Assembly (NCBI RefSeq): GCF_004122115.1
Contig: NZ_SBKP01000002.1
Coordinates: forward strand, 148,501-212,500
Direction: 5' to 3'
Length of the DNA: 64,000 bases
Source: Sphingobium fluviale
GTDB lineage: Bacteria > Pseudomonadota > Alphaproteobacteria > Sphingomonadales > Sphingomonadaceae
The notes under the pieces are model-generated. The model made no database searches and was not told where the DNA came from. It was given only the letters and a program-made list of their open reading frames with translations. A program made the position numbers and the translations under genes. Shown here one piece after another: positions 53,057 to 61,927 of this stretch. The stretch's first letter is position 1; each line of letters begins with the position of its first letter.

Positions 53057-55009
53057 TTAGGGCGATGTTGTTTTTGATTGGAGCAGCCGGTCAAGACTGC
53101 TCTCACCCTCTCCTGTTTTGGTGAGGCGCGGATAGCGCACGCCGAGGAAATAATCGAGTCTGATAACCCTGATATTTTTGCCCTGCTTCATGATCAGCTC
53201 CAGCGGCTTTTTATCGGCCTTTGCCTGCGTGAGTGACGCTTTGAAGACATCGCCGGAATATTCGGTGCCGTTTATCGCGACGATCTTCATGCCGCTCGCG
53301 AGGCCAGCCTTGAAGGCGGGGCTATCCCAGATCGTCGTGAGGATATCCCCGTCCGTCTTCACCACCAGCCCTATGCCATAGCTCTGGTCAATACCCTTCA
53401 GCGCCTTTTCGATCTCTCTCGTGGTGCTGTTGGGTGTATCGCCAAAGCTCAAGGCATAGCCACCGAGCGTGAACCCGGCTTTGGGCGCTTCCGTCGTGGT
53501 GCGGTCCACCCGCTGGCTGAGGAAGCCCGCCCAGTCATAGGGCTGGACCGTGTTCAGCGTGTCGATCACATCCTGCCGGGTGTAGGTGATTTGTCCCCAG
53601 TCGCCGTCCTTCATGCCGAAAAACGCCTTGGCGAAATCATCCATGCCGCGCGCGCCCTTGCTTTCGCGCCGAATAATACCGTCCGCCTCCAGCCAGATGA
53701 GCAGGCCTTCATTGTAATAATCTTCGGCCCGCTGCCAGCTCGCCCAGTTCTTCGGGCGGCGGGCGGAGATGATGGGATCATGCGTCGTATCCTCCAGCGC
53801 GCGCCAGCTGCGCCCTTTCGCGAGGTCCAGCCGCGCGGCGATGGAAGCAAGAGCATCCAGCGTCTGCTCCTTGGTATAAAGGCCGGAGCGCGCGCCGAGC
53901 ACATAACCCCAGAACTGCGTCTGCCCCTCATAGACCCAGAGCAGATTGTCCTGCATCGGGGTGCGGTAATCGGGCGTCCAGAGTAGTTCGGGGCGGCGGA
54001 ATTTGCCGTTCCAGCTGTGCACCAGCTCATGCGGCAGCAGGTTGCGGTCGCCCGGCCCGTCGTTCCATTTGGTGAAATAGCCTGTGTCGACGGCATTTTC
54101 CGAGGAACGGTGATGCTCCAGCCCGATGCCGCCCATTTCGTCGGTGATGGCGAGCAGGAAGTCATAGCGGTCGAAGTGGCGCGCCCCGAACAGCGCGAGC
54201 GATTCGGCCACCAGCTTCTTGTGTGCGTTCACCTGATCCGGGGTGGCGGCCAGCTCCTCCTTGCTGTCGGCCACGATGTTGAGCGTCACGTTGCTGCCCA
54301 GATCGACCGTGCCAGCATATTTGCCCGCGAAGATCGGCGAATCGATCAGCGTCTCAAAATCGGTCGGTTCATAGATCATCGTCGCACCGGCCTGCGTGCC
54401 CCGAAGCGCTGAAAAGGCGGACCACCCGGCAGGGTATGTTACGCTCGCCTGCACCGGGATCTGGCGCACATAATAGCCCGCCGGATAGAGCGCCGTCGCC
54501 CAGAATTGCAGGTTCACCATTTTGTCGGTGGCGCTGATGCGCCCGGCATTGTCGGTCGTGGGGTTCAAAAACTGAAACTCCGCCACGATCTCGCGCACGC
54601 CTTCGGGCACGTTGACATGAAAGGCGAAGACATCGAGCGGGTTGCGCCGCCAGCCGATGTCCTTGCCGTTGGCGCTGATCCTGAGGCCCGCGAACTTGTC
54701 TATCTGCCCGCGTGGGGAGTGCGCGCCCGGTATCCATTCGGGATAGAGCAGCACCAGCGGGCCGGATGAGGAGACTGGGATCGTCTGTTTCACCCGCCAT
54801 ATGCGCTGGGTCGTGTCGCTCGCGTCAACCTCCAGCCGCATCGTGCCGGGGTAGGGAATGTCCCGCGCGGCGGGGATGGTATCGAGGATCGGCTGGGCGG
54901 CAGGGGCGGAGCGGGTGGCGGGTGCGGTGAAGGGTGAAGGGGCGGCTGTTTGCGCGAGGGCAATCGGGGCGGAATATAGAAGCAGGGACAGGGGGATCAA
55001 AGAACGCAT
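53057..55009 (-). CDS. M61-family glycyl aminopeptidase with PDZ domain
   Basis: The 650-residue protein has a signal peptide (MRSLIPLSLLLYSAPIALAQ) and an N-terminal beta domain (about 60-230). The gluzincin catalytic domain has the zinc motif LLPHELVHSWNGKFRRPELL and a later glutamate in WVYEGQTQFWG. A C-terminal PDZ domain (about 540-620: GIGLVVKTDGDILTTIWDSP) follows. The M61 family removes N-terminal glycine or alanine. The enzyme is exported. The start at 55009 begins the signal peptide; the frame opens earlier (55093). Confidence 0.93.
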   Translation of the reverse strand: MRSLIPLSLLLYSAPIALAQTAAPSPFTAPATRSAPAAQPILDTIPAARDIPYPGTMRLEVDASDTTQRIWRVKQTIPVSSSGPLVLLYPEWIPGAHSPRGQIDKFAGLRISANGKDIGWRRNPLDVFAFHVNVPEGVREIVAEFQFLNPTTDNAGRISATDKMVNLQFWATALYPAGYYVRQIPVQASVTYPAGWSAFSALRGTQAGATMIYEPTDFETLIDSPIFAGKYAGTVDLGSNVTLNIVADSKEELAATPDQVNAHKKLVAESLALFGARHFDRYDFLLAITDEMGGIGLEHHRSSENAVDTGYFTKWNDGPGDRNLLPHELVHSWNGKFRRPELLWTPDYRTPMQDNLLWVYEGQTQFWGYVLGARSGLYTKEQTLDALASIAARLDLAKGRSWRALEDTTHDPIISARRPKNWASWQRAEDYYNEGLLIWLEADGIIRRESKGARGMDDFAKAFFGMKDGDWGQITYTRQDVIDTLNTVQPYDWAGFLSQRVDRTTTEAPKAGFTLGGYALSFGDTPNSTTREIEKALKGIDQSYGIGLVVKTDGDILTTIWDSPAFKAGLASGMKIVAINGTEYSGDVFKASLTQAKADKKPLELIMKQGKNIRVIRLDYFLGVRYPRLTKTGEGESSLDRLLQSKTTSP

Positions 55010-55089
55010 GGAGGAGGCCTTGTTCGAGTGCAGGAGCGCAGAATGACGCGGGATTTCCCTCACGTCCACCCCTGCCGCGACTGGTCGCG

Positions 55090-55494
55090 TCACTCCATGC
55101 CGGGGAAACGGGAAAAAGCGGGCAGATCATGCGCCGTTGCCATCCAGCCGATGCGCTCCGCCACCTGAATATGCGCCGTGGGGGGCAGCGCATCCGGATC
55201 ATCCATTGTGGCAGACTGTATGTCCACGATACCCGGCAGGAACTCGGCATTACGATAGAACAGGCCGGTGCCGCACTCTCCGCAGAAGCTGCGGTAGGCG
55301 GCGCCAGAGGAGTTGATCGTCTTCGGCTCGCCCTTGGTGAGCGAAAACTCGGCTTCGGTGAAGGCTGCCCAGGCAACCATCGGCGCACCCGCGCTCTTGC
55401 GGCAATCCACGCAATGGCACAGCGCCACATGCTTTGGCGCGCCGTTGACTTCATAACGCACCGCGCCGCAATGGCATCCACCTGTAACTTGCAT
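55090..55494 (-). CDS. GFA-family (glutathione-dependent formaldehyde-activating-like) zinc protein
   Basis: The 134-residue protein has the family zinc-binding cysteines: GGCHCGAVRYEV, ALCHCVDCRKSAGAP and RSFCGECGTGLFYRN. GFA-fold proteins bind zinc; in most genomes the activity is unknown, and the formaldehyde role comes from a single family member. AGGAGAG lies before the ATG at 55494. It is transcribed divergently from hisS. Confidence 0.93.
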   Translation of the reverse strand: MQVTGGCHCGAVRYEVNGAPKHVALCHCVDCRKSAGAPMVAWAAFTEAEFSLTKGEPKTINSSGAAYRSFCGECGTGLFYRNAEFLPGIVDIQSATMDDPDALPPTAHIQVAERIGWMATAHDLPAFSRFPGME

Positions 55495-55596
55495 GGCACT
55501 CTCCTTCTTCGGTTCGAACATATCAAGAACACAGCGCTGCCGCAAGTCTGTTGCAGCCCTGTTTCCATAAACGCATTTTCCCGCTAGAGCGCGCGC

Positions 55597-56886
55597 ATGG
55601 CAGATAAAGACACCAAACGCATCGAAACGCCCCGCCCCATTCGCGGCACACAGGACATGCTCGGCGGCACGTCCGATAGCCTGGCGGATCGTTTCGCTTA
55701 CGTGGTCGAGACGTTCGAGCGCGTGAGGAAGCTCTATGGCTTTCGCCGCATCGAGGTGCCGGTGTTTGAGCAGACGGCGGTGTTCGCGCGCTCGCTGGGC
55801 GAGAGCACCGATGTGGTGTCCAAGGAGATGTACACGTTTGAGGATCGCGGCGGCGATTCGGTGACGCTGCGGCCTGAGTTCACCGCCGGGATCGCGCGCG
55901 CCTATATCACCGAGGGGTGGCAGCAATATGCGCCCTTGAAGGTGGCGACGCACGGCCCTTTGTTCCGCTATGAGCGCCCACAAAAGGGCCGCTATCGTCA
56001 GTTCCATCAGGTCGATGCCGAGATTATCGGCGCGGCAGAGCCGCTGGCGGACGTGGAGCTGTTGTGCTTCGCGGATCAACTGCTGAAGGAGCTGGGCATC
56101 AACGAGGGCGTGACGCTGACACTCAACACGCTGGGCGACGCGCAGAGCCGCGAGGCGTGGCGACAGGCGCTGGTCGCGCATTTCGAGGCGCATCGGGGGG
56201 AATTGAGCGAAGACAGCCTCGCCCGGCTGGAGAAAAACCCGCTGCGCATCCTCGACAGCAAAGACCCGCGCGACCGCCCCATCGCCGACGCGGCGCCGGA
56301 TATCGATGCGTTTTTGACGGAAGAGGCGCGCCAGTTCTTCGACAAGGTGACGGCAGGGCTGGATGCGGCAGGCGTCGCTTGGCAGCGCAACGCGCGGCTG
56401 GTGCGTGGCCTCGATTACTACCGCCACACCGCGTTCGAATTCGTGACGGATCGCTTGGGCGCGCAGGGGACGGTACTCGGCGGCGGCCGCTATGACGGCC
56501 TGATCGAGAACATGGGCGGCCCCGCAACGCCAGCCGTCGGCTGGGCGGCGGGGATCGAGCGGTTGGCGATGTTGGTGGATAGATTGCCTAATGCACCCAC
56601 TGTTGCAGTGATTGCCGACAAGCCAGAGCTGTCAGGTGAAGCAAATACGCTAATTACCAAGCTTCGCGCGGAAGGGCTTGCAGTGGATGTCGCCTATAAA
56701 GGCAATGCCAAGCGTCAGGCAGAGATTGCACGGAAGGCAGCCAACACTGCGATTATATATGTGCGTCAACCTTTATTGGAAGCTGATAGCGTTCACCTTA
56801 CCTTTGTTTCTGACAATCAGCAGGCCAACAATGTGGTTGAAACGTCTGTTGCGCGTGTCTTAGGCCGGGGCAATTCGGATAAGTAA
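55597..56886 (+). CDS. hisS: Histidyl-tRNA synthetase, with an atypical C-terminal domain
   Basis: The 429-residue class II enzyme has motif 1 around [20 protein letters not shown], motif 2 [20 protein letters not shown], the HisA segment [16 protein letters not shown], and motif 3 [15 protein letters not shown]. The catalytic part is typical. The last ~100 residues (from about 330) do not match the usual anticodon-binding pattern well; [19 protein letters not shown] is fine, but the final segment ([20 protein letters not shown] and onward) is unusual. From about 56580 the DNA is visibly less GC-rich than upstream. The start at 55597 is the first family residue run. Confidence 0.93.
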   Translation: MADKDTKRIETPRPIRGTQDMLGGTSDSLADRFAYVVETFERVRKLYGFRRIEVPVFEQTAVFARSLGESTDVVSKEMYTFEDRGGDSVTLRPEFTAGIARAYITEGWQQYAPLKVATHGPLFRYERPQKGRYRQFHQVDAEIIGAAEPLADVELLCFADQLLKELGINEGVTLTLNTLGDAQSREAWRQALVAHFEAHRGELSEDSLARLEKNPLRILDSKDPRDRPIADAAPDIDAFLTEEARQFFDKVTAGLDAAGVAWQRNARLVRGLDYYRHTAFEFVTDRLGAQGTVLGGGRYDGLIENMGGPATPAVGWAAGIERLAMLVDRLPNAPTVAVIADKPELSGEANTLITKLRAEGLAVDVAYKGNAKRQAEIARKAANTAIIYVRQPLLEADSVHLTFVSDNQQANNVVETSVARVLGRGNSDK

Positions 56887-56913
56887 TGAACATCCTCCCC
56901 ACTACTCCCCACC

Positions 56914-57020
56914 GTCATGCTGAACTTGTTTCAGCATCCATCGTGCCCATTGGTCCGGTGCCAGCCTCAAAATGGACCCTGACCCGTCAGGGCGGTGAAG
57001 CCAAACAAGTTCAGCATGAC
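56914..57020. repeat. 107-bp palindromic repeat element downstream of hisS
   Basis: The ends are a perfect 15-bp inverted repeat, GTCATGCTGAACTTG (56914-56928) and CAAGTTCAGCATGAC (57006-57020). Inside is a second hairpin CCCTGAC-CC-GTCAGGG (56977-56992). Elements of this general type (GTCATGCTGAACTTGTTTC ends) are, as I recall, dispersed in sphingomonad genomes. Confidence 0.75.
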
Positions 57021-57034
57021 GAAGAGATTTTTAC

Positions 57035-57101
57035 CTCTGCGTTCTCTGCGCCTCTGCGCGAGAAAATTGTGTTCGCGCAGAGACCGCAAAGGACGCAGAG
57101 A
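57035..57101. repeat. Inverted GCGCAGAG-type repeat before prfA
   Basis: The left arm (57035-57065, CTCTGCG units) pairs imperfectly with the right arm (57072-57101, CGCAGAG units); CTCTGCGCGA is matched by TCGCGCAGAG. It is the same repeat family as the element after prfA. It has no coding sense. Confidence 0.65.
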
Positions 57102-57181
57102 GGGCGCGCGTGGGTTCATGTGCGCGCACTATCTATTCTTGCCGTCATGTGCTCCCCTGGCGGGGAGCGGAAGAAACCGGC

Positions 57182-58270
57182 ATGAAAATCTCCCCCGCCA
57201 CCATTTCCCAGATCGAGCGGCGCTATGAGGAGGCGGAGGCCGCGATGGCGCGGCCGGATCTTGACGCGGCGGAGTTCGTCAAGCTCTCCAAGGAATATGC
57301 CGAGCTCGAGCCGGTGGTGAAGGCCGCGCGCGCGCTTTCCGGCTGCCAGAAGGAGATCGCCGACCTCGAAGCGCTGCTTTCCTCCGGCGAGGCGGACGCC
57401 GAGATGCGCGCGCTCGCCAACGATGAATTGCAGGAACTGCGCGCCCAGCTTCCGCAGGCCGAGCGCGCCCTCGCGCTGCAGCTGCTGCCCAAGGATGCGG
57501 CGGATGCTCGCCCCGCCATGCTCGAAATCCGCGCCGGCACCGGCGGCGACGAGGCGGCGCTCTTCGCGGGCGATCTGCTGCGCATGTATCAGCGCTATGC
57601 CGACGAGCAGGGCTGGAAGATGGAGATCATCTCCGCCTCGCCGTCCGAGCAAGGCGGCTTCAAGGAAGTGGTGGCGTCGGTCAACGGCGTTGGGGTGTTC
57701 GCGAAACTGAAGTTCGAGAGCGGGGTGCATCGCGTCCAGCGCGTGCCCGTCACCGAGAGCGGCGGCCGCATCCACACCAGCGCCGCCACCGTCGCTGTGC
57801 TGCCAGAGGCGGAGGACGTGGACGTGCAGATCAACGAGGCGACTGACCTCAAGATCGACATTTTTCGCGCATCCGGCGCGGGCGGGCAGCATGTGAACAC
57901 CACCGATTCGGCGGTGCGGATCACCCATCTTCCCACCGGCCTCGTCGTGATCCAGCAGGATCAGCGCAGCCAGCACAAGAACAAGGAAAAGGCGATGAAG
58001 GTGCTCCGCACACGGCTCTACGAGCTGGAGCGGGAGCGCACCCACAGCGAGCAGGCAGGCGCGCGCAAGGCGATGGTGGGGTCGGGCGACCGCTCGGAGC
58101 GCATCCGCACCTATAATTTCCCGCAGGGCCGCGTCACGGACCACCGCATCAACCTGACGCTGCACCGCCTGCCGGAGATATTGGAGGGGCCGGGATTGCA
58201 GGAGGTCATCTCCGCGCTGATGGCCGAAGACGAAGCCGCGCGGCTGGCGCAGCTGGATGGGGTGGGGTGA
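57182..58270 (+). CDS. prfA: Peptide chain release factor 1
   Basis: The 362-residue factor reads UAA and UAG stop codons. The GGQ motif that triggers peptide release is in [18 protein letters not shown], preceded by the RF1 segment [20 protein letters not shown]. The codon-recognition P-x-T region lies in VPVTESGG, and the end has [20 protein letters not shown]. The ATG at 57182 gives the family start ([14 protein letters not shown]). Repeat elements lie on both sides. PrmC, which methylates the GGQ glutamine, is encoded next. Confidence 0.95.
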   Translation: MKISPATISQIERRYEEAEAAMARPDLDAAEFVKLSKEYAELEPVVKAARALSGCQKEIADLEALLSSGEADAEMRALANDELQELRAQLPQAERALALQLLPKDAADARPAMLEIRAGTGGDEAALFAGDLLRMYQRYADEQGWKMEIISASPSEQGGFKEVVASVNGVGVFAKLKFESGVHRVQRVPVTESGGRIHTSAATVAVLPEAEDVDVQINEATDLKIDIFRASGAGGQHVNTTDSAVRITHLPTGLVVIQQDQRSQHKNKEKAMKVLRTRLYELERERTHSEQAGARKAMVGSGDRSERIRTYNFPQGRVTDHRINLTLHRLPEILEGPGLQEVISALMAEDEAARLAQLDGVG

Positions 58271-58284
58271 GCGGGGAGGTTTTT

Positions 58285-58425
58285 TTCGCGCAGAGGCGCA
58301 GAGGCGCAGAGAACGCGGAGGGGTTCTCATGCGCCGCAGGCACCATTTTTTTCTACAGTGCAATCTATTAGAGACGGCTTCGCCGTCAATTCTACCCCTC
58401 AGCGTACTCTGCGCCTCTGCGCGAA
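58285..58425. mobile_element. 141-bp MITE-like element between prfA and prmC
   Basis: It has perfect 19-bp inverted ends: TTCGCGCAGAGGCGCAGAG (58285-58303) and CTCTGCGCCTCTGCGCGAA (58407-58425). The interior has no open reading frame. It starts 14 bases after the prfA stop and ends 21 bases before the prmC ATG. It resembles a miniature inverted-repeat element; no transposase or clear target duplication is seen. Confidence 0.6.
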
Positions 58426-58446
58426 CCACATAAACTCCGGGATATT

Positions 58447-59289
58447 ATGAACAGTAAGGAGAGCATATCGGCCGCTGAAGCCCTGCGCGAGGCCGCTATC
58501 CGTCTCGCCGCTGTATCCGATACGCCCCGGCTTGATGCCGAGCTGCTGATGGCCCATGCTGCGGGGCTGGAGCGCGGGGCGCTGCTCCTGCGGCTGCGCG
58601 ACATGAAGGAGCCGGAGGGCTTTGCCGCGCTGGTGGAGCGGCGCCTGGCGCACGAGCCGGTATCACAGATCGTCGGCACGCGCGAATTCTGGACGCTGAC
58701 GCTCACCGTCACGCGCGATGTGCTCACCCCCCGGCCGGATAGCGAGACCTTGATAGAGGCGGCGGTGGCGCATTTCGCCGGGAGTGAGGGGCCAAAGCGC
58801 GTCCTCGATCTCGGCACCGGCTCAGGCGCGCTGTTGCTGGCCGCGTTATCGCAATGGCCGTCCGCCACCGGCATTGGCGTCGACATCAGCGGTGAGGCGC
58901 TGGCGGTGGCGCGCGGCAATGCCTTGCGGTGCGGGCTGGGGGGGCGGGCGGAGTTGGTGGAGGGCGACTGGTTTGCCGGTATCGAGGAACGTTTCGACCT
59001 CATCCTCGCCAACCCGCCCTATATCGCCACCAGCGCCGTGCTGCCCCGCGATGTGGTGGACTATGAGCCGCACGGCGCGCTCTTCGCTGGGCCGGACGGG
59101 CTGGACGCTTACCGCGTCCTGGCGCCGAACATGGGGCGGCATCTCGCGTCCGGTGGCATGGCGGCGGTTGAGATCGGCCACGATCAAGGGGTTAGCGCCG
59201 CCGCACTCTTTGCGGCGAACGGACTGGGCGTGTCTGTGTTCAACGATCTGGGCGGTCGGCAGCGCTGTCTCAAATTGGTGCGGCTGTGA
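58447..59289 (+). CDS. prmC: Peptide chain release factor N5-glutamine methyltransferase
   Basis: The 280-residue enzyme methylates the glutamine of the GGQ motif in release factors. It has an N-terminal helical domain (ALREAAIRLAAVSDTPRLDA, QIVGTREFWTL), the SAM-binding loop VLDLGTGSGALLLAAL and the catalytic NPPY in DLILANPPYIATSAVLP. It follows prfA on the same strand but is separated by a repeat element. Confidence 0.95.
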   Translation: MNSKESISAAEALREAAIRLAAVSDTPRLDAELLMAHAAGLERGALLLRLRDMKEPEGFAALVERRLAHEPVSQIVGTREFWTLTLTVTRDVLTPRPDSETLIEAAVAHFAGSEGPKRVLDLGTGSGALLLAALSQWPSATGIGVDISGEALAVARGNALRCGLGGRAELVEGDWFAGIEERFDLILANPPYIATSAVLPRDVVDYEPHGALFAGPDGLDAYRVLAPNMGRHLASGGMAAVEIGHDQGVSAAALFAANGLGVSVFNDLGGRQRCLKLVRL

Positions 59290-59528
59290 TTTTATCCGCC
59301 TCAAAGGCATTTCTGCTTGGTTTCTTAACCCGAACCGTCTAGGACGGGCAGGCAAAGCCCGATGATCGGTTTGATCCGGGTGAGGCTGGCTCCCACAATC
59401 GTCGGACACATAAATGAGTGTCTGGTGCTGAGATGGAGGTCCGGGCCGTGAACGGCCCGAACCCGTGCGACGCTTACCGCGCATCGGGCAGTGCGTTTAA
59501 GGATGGCATTGAAAGCAAGGATCTACCT
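59290..59528 (+). other. Gene-free leader before the DUF4167 gene
   Basis: The 239-base gap has no convincing gene. It contains a perfect hairpin CGGGCCG-TGAA-CGGCCCG (59442-59459), close to a GGAGG. The frame of the next gene stays open back to 59418, but the conserved part begins at 59529. It is probably a structured 5' leader. Confidence 0.45.
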
Positions 59529-60377
59529 TTGATCAATAATCGTCAGGCCGGTCGCCGCAATCGCGGCCGGAACAATGGTCGCCCGAATAACGGCAACAAC
59601 CGCAGCAGCGGCGAAAATGGCAACCGGATAGACAGCCGGGCGCGCGGCAATGCGCCGCAGCTTCTGGAAAAATATCGCAATCTGGCGCGCGATGCGCAGC
59701 TGGCGGGAGATCGGGTCAACACCGAATATTATCTCCAGTTCGCGGATCATTATTTCCGCGTGATCGCGGACAACCGCTCGCGCCAGGAAGAGCAGCAGTC
59801 GCGCTATCGCCGCAACGACGAGCCATTTGACGACGAGGGCGAGCGCGGCGGCTATTCCGCGTATGACGATGGTCCGATGATGGCAACCGAGGCGGACCGG
59901 CATCAGCCGCGCACCCAGAGCGGCGCTGCGGATGAGCGCATGGATGGCGACGAGCAGGACGCGCCGCACGCGCGCATGGAGCAGGCCGAGCGCCCGCGCC
60001 GCGAACCCCGCGAATACCGCGAGCCGCGCGAGGCGCGTCAGCCCCGGCAGGATCGTGATCCGCGCCCGGCATACGAACCCCGCGAGCCGCGTCAGGAGCA
60101 GGCGCAGCCCGCGCCTCAGCAAGACCAGCAGGATGAACAGCCTCGCGCCGAGCGCGCAGCGCGCCCCACCCGTGGACGCCGCCCGCGCCGCGAGTCCAGT
60201 GAAGTGGCAAGCCAGGAGCAGGATGCGCCCGGTCTGGATCTGGCGGTGCTGCCGCCATCGATCTCGCGGGCCGATAATGACACCGCAGACAGCGCGCCCG
60301 CCCCGGCGGCAGAGGAAGCGCCCGCGCCCAAGCGCCGGGGCCGCCCGCGCAAGGTGACGGTCGAGGCGGCAGAGTAA
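59529..60377 (+). CDS. DUF4167 RNA-binding-like protein
   Basis: The 282-residue protein has a basic N-terminus (INNRQAGRRNRGRNNG), the DUF4167 core LEKYRNLARDAQLAGDRVNT followed by YYLQFADHYFRVIAD, then a long disordered tail. The tail has repeated arginine-glutamate-proline units (REPREYREPREARQ; AYEPREPRQ) and ends KRRGRPRKVTVEAAE, an AT-hook-like motif. The family is alphaproteobacterial and of unknown function. TTG at 59529 is preferred: AAGGA lies seven bases before it and the family start is at this point. Confidence 0.88.
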   Translation: MINNRQAGRRNRGRNNGRPNNGNNRSSGENGNRIDSRARGNAPQLLEKYRNLARDAQLAGDRVNTEYYLQFADHYFRVIADNRSRQEEQQSRYRRNDEPFDDEGERGGYSAYDDGPMMATEADRHQPRTQSGAADERMDGDEQDAPHARMEQAERPRREPREYREPREARQPRQDRDPRPAYEPREPRQEQAQPAPQQDQQDEQPRAERAARPTRGRRPRRESSEVASQEQDAPGLDLAVLPPSISRADNDTADSAPAPAAEEAPAPKRRGRPRKVTVEAAE

Positions 60378-60422
60378 ACTCTGATCCCGTTCAGCTTGCG
60401 ATAATCTCGCAACAGTGATGAA

Positions 60423-60448
60423 AGGGCGGTGTAGCGATACACCGCCCT
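60423..60448 (+). terminator. Hairpin terminator after the DUF4167 gene
   Basis: AGGGCGGTGTA and TACACCGCCCT form a perfect 11-bp stem on a GCGA tetraloop, followed by ATTCGTTT. The T-run is interrupted, so it is a good but not ideal terminator. Confidence 0.7.
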
Positions 60449-60483
60449 ATTCGTTTGCGGGCGGAGCAGATAGAGGATTGAGG

Positions 60484-61917
60484 ATGATGAAGCAGTTTCT
60501 GTTAGCGGGCGCGGGTCTGGCTCTGGCGCTCGCCGCCACTCCCTCTGGCGCGCAGGACAGCGCCAACCCGGTTGGCCCTAGCGCGCAGGGCGATGTCTCC
60601 GTCACCATCTATAACAACAATCTCGCGCTGGTGCAGGATGTGCGCCAGCTTGCCATCGCGCAAGGGGTCAGCCGGATCGAGTTTCCCGATGTCTCGGCCC
60701 AGATCCGCGCCGAAACCCTCTCCTTCGCCGCGCCGGGCGCCGCGATCATTGAACAGAATTTCGATTATGACCTGCTCAGCCCTGACAAGCTGATGGAAAA
60801 GGCGGTGGGGCAGGTGGTGACGATCGTGCGCACTAACCCCGCAACCGGCGCGGAAACGCGCGAGCAGGCGCGGGTGCTGGCGGTCAATGGCGGCGTGGTG
60901 CTCCAGATCGGCAGCCGGATCGAGGTGTTGCGTGACGATGGCCTGCCGGTGCGGGTGATCTTTGACAAGGTGCCGCCCAATCTGCGCGCCAAGCCCACGC
61001 TTTCGGTGAAGGTCGATAGTGACCGCGCAGGCACACGCCCCGCCTCGATCCGCTACCTCACCCCCGGCCTCGGCTGGAACGCCGATTATGTCGCGCTGTT
61101 TGACAGCAAGGCGGGCAGGATCGACGTGCAGGGCTGGGTCACGCTCACCAACAATAGCGGCACGACCTATACCAACGCCAACACGCTGCTGGTCGCGGGG
61201 GCCGTCAACCAGAATGGCGGCGGCTATCCACCCTATGCCCGGCCCCAATATGCGCCGGTGCGCCCCTCAATGGTCAAGGCCGGCACCGAGACTGCCAATC
61301 GCGAGCGGCTGGGCGATTTCTATCTCTATCCCATCGCGCAGCGCACAACGATAGCCACCAACCAGACCAAGCAGGTGAGCTTCCTTGATGTGCAGGGCGT
61401 GGCAGCGCAGGCGACCTATGAGTTCGTGAACGGCTGGCTTTCCGGCAATAACGAGCCGCAGAGCGCGGCGAGCGTGGTCAAGTTCTCTACCTCGAAACAG
61501 GGCGGCCTTGGCGATGCGCTGCCTGCCGGGACCGTGCGCTTCTATATGAAGGATGCCGCCGGAGCGCCCCAGTTCATCGGCGAGAACGGCATCGGCCACA
61601 CGCCGATGGGGAGCAGCCTTGCCTTGAAGACCGGCGACGCGTTTGACGTGAAGGTGAAGGCGACCGTAGAGCAGCGCCAGCGGCTGAGCGACAGCAAATG
61701 GCGCACGACGATGCGCTATGAGCTGACCAACGCAAAGCCCGACGCGGTGACGGTCGATCTGGTTCAGTCCGGCCTCGACTGGTGGTGGGCGGATACGCGC
61801 ATCACCGCCGAATCGATGAAGAGCGAGCGCAAGGACGCCAACGCCACGGTCTGGCATGTGCCGGTGGCGGCGAACGGCAGCGCCACAGTGACGGCGACGT
61901 TCGAAACGCGGTATTGA
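60484..61917 (+). CDS. DUF4139 exported protein, first of a pair
   Basis: The 477-residue protein has a signal peptide (FLLAGAGLALALAATPSGAQ). The N-terminal part is VTIYNNNLALVQDVRQLAIA with IEFPDVSAQIRAETLSF, typical of DUF4139 proteins, and the beta-rich DUF4139 core has RYLTPGLGWNADYVALFDSK and VQGWVTLTNNSGTTYTNAN. It ends with an immunoglobulin-like WHVPVAANGSATVTATFETR. The function is unknown; members are secreted or periplasmic. A second, related gene follows after ten bases. GAGG precedes the ATG. Confidence 0.85.
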   Translation: MMKQFLLAGAGLALALAATPSGAQDSANPVGPSAQGDVSVTIYNNNLALVQDVRQLAIAQGVSRIEFPDVSAQIRAETLSFAAPGAAIIEQNFDYDLLSPDKLMEKAVGQVVTIVRTNPATGAETREQARVLAVNGGVVLQIGSRIEVLRDDGLPVRVIFDKVPPNLRAKPTLSVKVDSDRAGTRPASIRYLTPGLGWNADYVALFDSKAGRIDVQGWVTLTNNSGTTYTNANTLLVAGAVNQNGGGYPPYARPQYAPVRPSMVKAGTETANRERLGDFYLYPIAQRTTIATNQTKQVSFLDVQGVAAQATYEFVNGWLSGNNEPQSAASVVKFSTSKQGGLGDALPAGTVRFYMKDAAGAPQFIGENGIGHTPMGSSLALKTGDAFDVKVKATVEQRQRLSDSKWRTTMRYELTNAKPDAVTVDLVQSGLDWWWADTRITAESMKSERKDANATVWHVPVAANGSATVTATFETRY

Positions 61918-61927
61918 GGCGCGCGTG

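Noticed and set aside
57035..58425. Composite transposon carrying prfA
   Set aside because: The flanking repeats are of unequal length, no transposase is present and prfA is an essential housekeeping gene next to its usual partner prmC.
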